The translations under genes and the position numbers were made by a program. This document shows, piece by piece, positions 60,892-64,000 of a stretch of DNA of 64,000 nucleotides; position 1 is the stretch's first letter, and the number at the start of each line of letters is the position of its first letter. The notes beneath the pieces are model-generated. The model did not search any database, was not told the origin of the DNA, and worked only from the letters and a program-made list of their open reading frames with translations. The DNA comes from Thermaerobacter subterraneus DSM 13965 (lineage in GTDB: Bacteria > Bacillota > Sulfobacillia > Thermaerobacterales > Thermaerobacteraceae), in the NCBI RefSeq assembly GCF_000183545.2, contig NZ_JH976535.1:1985837-2049836 (forward strand), written 5' to 3'.

Positions 60892-62058
60892 TCAGCGCCG
60901 GGGCGCCGGTTCGTCCAGCAGGTCCCAGGCCAGCAGTGCCGCCCCCACCAGTCCCGCGTCCTTGCCCAGGGCCGCGGGTACCAGGGTAACCGCCGCCAGG
61001 TTGGCCGGCAGGGCCCGGCGACGCATCTCGGCCTCCATGGCCGGCGCCAGCAACGGGTAGCGGGCCATCACCCCGCCCCCCAGCACCAGCCGGTCGGGGT
61101 TGAACAGGTTGACCGCGCTGGCCAGCCCGATCCCCAGCAGCCGGGCGTATTCCTCCGCCACCGCCCGGGCCCGTTCATCACCCGCGGCCGCCGCGTCCAG
61201 CAGCTCGCGGGCGGTCCAGCGGCCGCCCGGCCGGCCCGGCGGGGGGCCGAGGCGCTCGGTGGCGAGACGCCCCAGGGCGGGCCCGGCGGCCACGGCCTCC
61301 CAGCAGCCCCGGTTGCCGCAGCCGCACGACGGCCCGTCGGGGTCGACGGTGGTATGGCCGATCTCCACCCCGTTGCCGTTGACGCCGCTGAACAGGCGCC
61401 CGCCGATCACCAGGCCGCCGCCGATGCCCGTGCCGACGGTGACGTACACCATGACCTCCGCCCCGCGGCCGGCACCCAGCCGGGCTTCGGCCAGGGCCGC
61501 GGCGTTGGCGTCGTTGTTGACGGCCACGGGCAAGCCGAGGCGTGCGGCCAGCTGGTCCCGCAGGGCGAACCCGTTCCACCCGGGCAGGTTGGGCGTGCCC
61601 GCGAACCGGCCTTCGGGCAGCACCAGGGGACCGGGCGCGCCCACCCCCACCGCCTGCGGCCGGCGGCCGGCCTCTTCCGCCAGGTCCCGGACGGCTGCAG
61701 CGATGCGGTCCATGGCCGCCGCGGGGCCGGAGGGCGCGTCGGTGGGGAGCGTCCGGCCGGCCAGCACCTGGCCCTGGCGGTCGACCAGGCCGAGCGCGAT
61801 CTTGGTACCCCCCAGGTCGATGCCCGCCACCACGGGCTCCTCGCCCGGCCGGGCGGGGGGCGGGGAGGCTGCGGGGGCCGCGCCGTCCTGGGCGGGCCGG
61901 GCGGCGCCCCTGGGGACGCCGGCGGGCCAGGCGCCACCCCTGTCGTTGCCGGCGGTGCCGGCGGCACCGGCACCGCCCCGCGCGTGCGCTCCCGAGGCGG
62001 CACCGCCCCGCGCGTCCGATCCAGAACGGTAAATGTAAATATGGAACGTTCCCGTCAT
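60892..62058 (-). CDS. ROK family sugar kinase, glucokinase-like
   Basis: A 388-residue ROK kinase. The ATP loop GIDLGGTKIALGLVD starts at about 79; VNNDANAAALAEARLGAG carries the catalytic Asp, GTGIGGGLVIGG is the second phosphate loop, and the zinc motif CGCGNRGCWE is complete. ROK kinases of this type in Bacillota are usually glucokinases. No HTH domain is present, so it is not a ROK repressor. The first 75 residues are Ala/Gly/Arg-rich, with an unusually AT-rich start (HIYIYRSGS). GGAACGTTCC, a perfect palindrome at 62043-62052, lies in the first codons, so the real start could be further in. GAGG lies eight bases before the ATG at 62058. Confidence 0.85.
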   Translation of the reverse strand: MTGTFHIYIYRSGSDARGGAASGAHARGGAGAAGTAGNDRGGAWPAGVPRGAARPAQDGAAPAASPPPARPGEEPVVAGIDLGGTKIALGLVDRQGQVLAGRTLPTDAPSGPAAAMDRIAAAVRDLAEEAGRRPQAVGVGAPGPLVLPEGRFAGTPNLPGWNGFALRDQLAARLGLPVAVNNDANAAALAEARLGAGRGAEVMVYVTVGTGIGGGLVIGGRLFSGVNGNGVEIGHTTVDPDGPSCGCGNRGCWEAVAAGPALGRLATERLGPPPGRPGGRWTARELLDAAAAGDERARAVAEEYARLLGIGLASAVNLFNPDRLVLGGGVMARYPLLAPAMEAEMRRRALPANLAAVTLVPAALGKDAGLVGAALLAWDLLDEPAPRR

Positions 62059-62207
62059 CGATCGCGCCTCGCAAACCGGATGGGATCACACACCCCGATG
62101 GGTTCCGCCCTAGAGTTCACCGGGTGGCGCCGGCGGTCCTCTTGGAACCCGTAGCCTCCCGGTCCCTCTGGCGCCCGCCCGTTCCCCTGGCACCCCGTCA
62201 TCCGTAG

Positions 62208-62213
62208 TACAAT
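62208..62213 (+). promoter_or_regulatory. -10 element next to the UPF0104 start codon
   Basis: TACAAT (62208-62213) ends nine bases before the ATG at 62223, so transcription would begin within two or three bases of the start codon. There is no Shine-Dalgarno sequence. The same hexamer stands in the same place before the uracil-DNA glycosylase gene. No clear -35 is visible. Confidence 0.4.
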
Positions 62214-62222
62214 GCGGTTGTC

Positions 62223-63197
62223 ATGACCCCCATGCGCGTTCCCGTCCTCCGCTCCACCGCCCGGCCCGGGCCCGCCGCCCGCTACGGGCTCCTGGCCCTG
62301 CGCTTGGCCTTGCTGGCCGGGCTGGTGGCCGTGGCGGCGCGGGTGATACGGCCCGCCGACCTGGCCACGCTGGGCCGGTTCCTCCGGGACGAACCGGCCC
62401 CGGCCCTGGCAGCCGTGGCCGCGTACGCCGCCGCCTTTGCCCTGCGGGCCTGGGCATGGCAGGTGCTCCTGCCGCCGGGGGGCCGCCGGCCGCCCTTCTT
62501 GCTGCTCTGGCGCCTCACCCTGGCGGCCAACCTGGTCAACCACCTGGCGCCGGGCAAGCTGGGTGAAGTCGCCCGCATCGCCCTGGCGGCGCGAGCCGGC
62601 CTGCCCCGGGCGGAAGCCCTGGTGTCGGTGGTGCAGGCGCGGGCCGTGGACACGGCCGCCTTGCTGGCGGTGGCGGCCGCCGCCCTGTTCCTGTCGCCCG
62701 CCCAGGCGGCCGCCGTGCCGGCGGTGGCCCTGGGTCTCGCCGTCCCCGTGGGGCTGGCGGCGGGAGCCCGCCTGTCGCCGCGCCTGGCCCGGCGCTGGCC
62801 CCGCCTGGCACCGGTGGCCGGCGCCCTGGCCGCCGTCTCCGGGCGCCGGCTGGCCCTGGCGTGGCTGCTCTCGGCCCTCAGCTGGCCCCTGGAGGCGGGG
62901 ATCCTGGTGGTGGTGGCCCGGGGGCTTGGCGCGCCCCTGGACCCGGCCGCCGCCCTCACCGCCACCCTGGTGGCGGTGGCCGGCCAGGTCCTGGCCATCA
63001 CCCCGGGCGGCCTGGGCACCTACGAAGCGAACATGACCCTGGCGCTCCAGCTCTACGCGGTGGAACCCGCCGCCGCCTTCCGCATCGCCCTGGCCACCCA
63101 CCTGGCCAAGTACCTCTTCGCCTTCGCCGCCGGGCTGGAGCCCGCCTGGCGGCTGGCGGGAGGCCCGATACGCCTGCTGGGCCGGTTGCGGGAGTGA
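62223..63197 (+). CDS. UPF0104 / lysylphosphatidylglycerol synthase TM-like protein
   Basis: A 324-residue integral membrane protein with about eight helices of the LPG_synthase_TM/UPF0104 (flippase-like) family. Marks are AANLVNHLAPGKLGEVARIALA near 100, VVQARAVDTAALL, and QVLAITPGGLGTYEANMTLAL near 265. These proteins are the lipid-flipping half of MprF, or stand-alone transporters in cell-envelope lipid metabolism. The ATG at 62223 is the only good start although it lacks a ribosome site. It diverges from the ROK kinase gene; the 164-base gap holds only the -10 element. Confidence 0.87.
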   Translation: MTPMRVPVLRSTARPGPAARYGLLALRLALLAGLVAVAARVIRPADLATLGRFLRDEPAPALAAVAAYAAAFALRAWAWQVLLPPGGRRPPFLLLWRLTLAANLVNHLAPGKLGEVARIALAARAGLPRAEALVSVVQARAVDTAALLAVAAAALFLSPAQAAAVPAVALGLAVPVGLAAGARLSPRLARRWPRLAPVAGALAAVSGRRLALAWLLSALSWPLEAGILVVVARGLGAPLDPAAALTATLVAVAGQVLAITPGGLGTYEANMTLALQLYAVEPAAAFRIALATHLAKYLFAFAAGLEPAWRLAGGPIRLLGRLRE

Positions 63198-63265
63198 CGG
63201 GACAGGGACGCAAACTCGAGATACGTTTTGCGGATTCGTGAATGCGTCCTTGCGTGAGGACTTCG

Positions 63266-63664
63266 TCAATGCGGCCCGGTGTGATGCCGCCGGTTATCCT
63301 CGCTCTTCAGCCAGTACCGGATTCCCTTGCCGGCCAGGGGCTCGTCCCGAAAGCGCGGGATCACATGCAGGTGAGCATGCATGATGTGCTGCCCGGCGGT
63401 GGGACCGCAATTCCACCCAAGGTTGTACCCATCGGGACGGCATTGCTCGTCGAGCAGCCGCTTCACGTCCTGTAGCAACGAAAAAGTGGCCGCCCACTCC
63501 TCCTCGGTCAAGTCCAAGACCGTCTCCCGGTGCTGCTTCGGGACGATCACGCCAGACCCGATCAGAACCTTTTGCGGCTTTTGCAGGAAGAGACAATGCT
63601 CGTTCTGCAGCACGACCCGTTGTTCCGGGTCAATGGCCAGGTGACAAAACGGGCACCGTTCCAC
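63266..63664 (-). CDS. HIT family nucleotide hydrolase/transferase
   Basis: A 132-residue histidine-triad protein. The triad HAHLH is at about 96-100 in QHIMHAHLHVIPRF and catalyses phosphoramidate or dinucleotide hydrolysis through a nucleotidyl-His. CPFCHL near the N-terminus is a possible zinc site, as in Hint/Fhit-like proteins. ESGVIVPKQHRETVLDLTEEE-like residues (here GSGVIVPKQHRETVLDL) are typical. The GTG at 63664 has GAGGAGGATC upstream. It converges on the UPF0104 gene with 68 bases between; that gap has short repeats but no strong terminator. Confidence 0.93.
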   Translation of the reverse strand: MERCPFCHLAIDPEQRVVLQNEHCLFLQKPQKVLIGSGVIVPKQHRETVLDLTEEEWAATFSLLQDVKRLLDEQCRPDGYNLGWNCGPTAGQHIMHAHLHVIPRFRDEPLAGKGIRYWLKSEDNRRHHTGPH

Positions 63665-63852
63665 GCAGATCCTCCTCGTCCCCGCCGCTTCGTCTTCGTC
63701 GCCCAATGACCGCCGTCGCCGGCGTCGCCGCCGCGGGTTGAGGCTGCTGGGCAGGAGTGGTACAAGTACAGGCATCAACGGACAGCGCCTTGACCGGCGC
63801 CCTACCGCCCATAACGCCATTCTGACATGCCCTCCGGATGGGAGGAAACACC

Positions 63853-64000
63853 GTGGCCGTCGTGCTGACCACCCGCGTTGAGGCCGTACTAGGAGCCTGG
63901 GATGCCGGAACCTTCGTGACACAGCGGGTTGAGGCGGTGGAAGTGGATTTCGGCGGCATCCCCGGCGACCGCCACCACGGCCTCACCCGCCCGGCGGGCA
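63853..64000 (+). CDS. MOSC domain protein, 3' end outside the window
   Basis: The last 148 bases open a gene with GTG at 63853, a GGGAGG ribosome site seven bases upstream, and a readable start: residues 1-20 include VLTTRVEAVLGAWDAGTF. VEAVEVDFGGIPGDRHHG and LTRPAG follow near residues 27-49. The GIPGDRHHGLTRPAG element is the hallmark start of MOSC domains, which bind Moco or sulfur-carrier groups. Only about 49 residues are visible. A possible promoter, TTGACC (63790-63795), 16 bases, TAACGC, stands upstream. It is the second MOSC gene of the window. Confidence 0.75.
   Translation, partial: MAVVLTTRVEAVLGAWDAGTFVTQRVEAVEVDFGGIPGDRHHGLTRPAG

Overview
The window is chromosomal DNA from a very GC-rich, Gram-positive-type bacterium. 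Evidence for a Bacillota (Firmicutes) host: a serine T-box leader, an FMN riboswitch ending in an intrinsic terminator, a Bacillus-like argCJBDFGH operon under an ARG-box-like site, a BirA-type operator in front of bioY, and a YojF-BshB2 (bacillithiol pathway) protein. Very high GC, frequent GTG starts, many 4-nt ATGA/GTGA overlaps and long Ala/Pro/Gly insertions inside otherwise ordinary enzymes suggest a high-GC thermophilic lineage such as Thermaerobacter. That genus is an inference. I see no tRNA, rRNA, CRISPR array, insertion sequence, phage or plasmid genes.

Layout. 1-3751 (+): end of a TPR protein, a DMT-family permease, and a YojF-BshB2 fusion. 4047-6281 (-): a secreted subtilisin. 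6538-13309 (+): an osmoprotection block, with a glycine-betaine type ABC importer, a DUF4236/TPR protein and trehalose-6-phosphate synthase, the last coupled to an FAD oxidoreductase. 14988-17282 (+): two secreted or membrane-anchored proteins that appear to share a DUF6230-like domain. 17480-21324 (-): a three-subunit molybdenum hydroxylase (form II CoxL type). 21832-23972 (+): a family 5 uracil-DNA glycosylase coupled to a P1 peptidase. 23996-35297 (-): an MFS permease and the complete arginine pathway, with a MOSC gene between argG and argH. 35298-35759 holds back-to-back control regions for arg (-) and bioY (+).

36724-38922 (-): PLP synthase pdxST behind an FMN riboswitch and terminator. 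39075-40112 (+): a LysM protein with a near-identical internal DNA duplication. 40207-43854 (-): a DHA2 efflux pump coupled to an MTH1187-type protein, then an M32 carboxypeptidase. 44343-48218 (+): an alanine racemase-like enzyme coupled to a FemABX protein, an enoyl-CoA hydratase and a 42-residue membrane protein. 48359-52034 (-): serine T-box, class V aminotransferase and serA. 52146-56160 (-): an ABC export system with a 752-residue subunit. 56386-59751 (-): VanZ-like protein, minimal ABC ATPase, membrane protein and ECF sigma factor. 59752-64000: DUF4260 protein, ROK kinase, UPF0104 protein, HIT protein and the start of a second MOSC gene.

The strongest lead is the FMN riboswitch, which has its own promoter and terminator and is followed by pdxS rather than by any riboflavin gene. 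Other leads are the YojF-BshB2 fusion, the shared DUF6230-like domain in adjacent genes, the ABC subunit with a possible dead M1 peptidase module, the ECF-sigma/ABC operon, and two genes that look leaderless.
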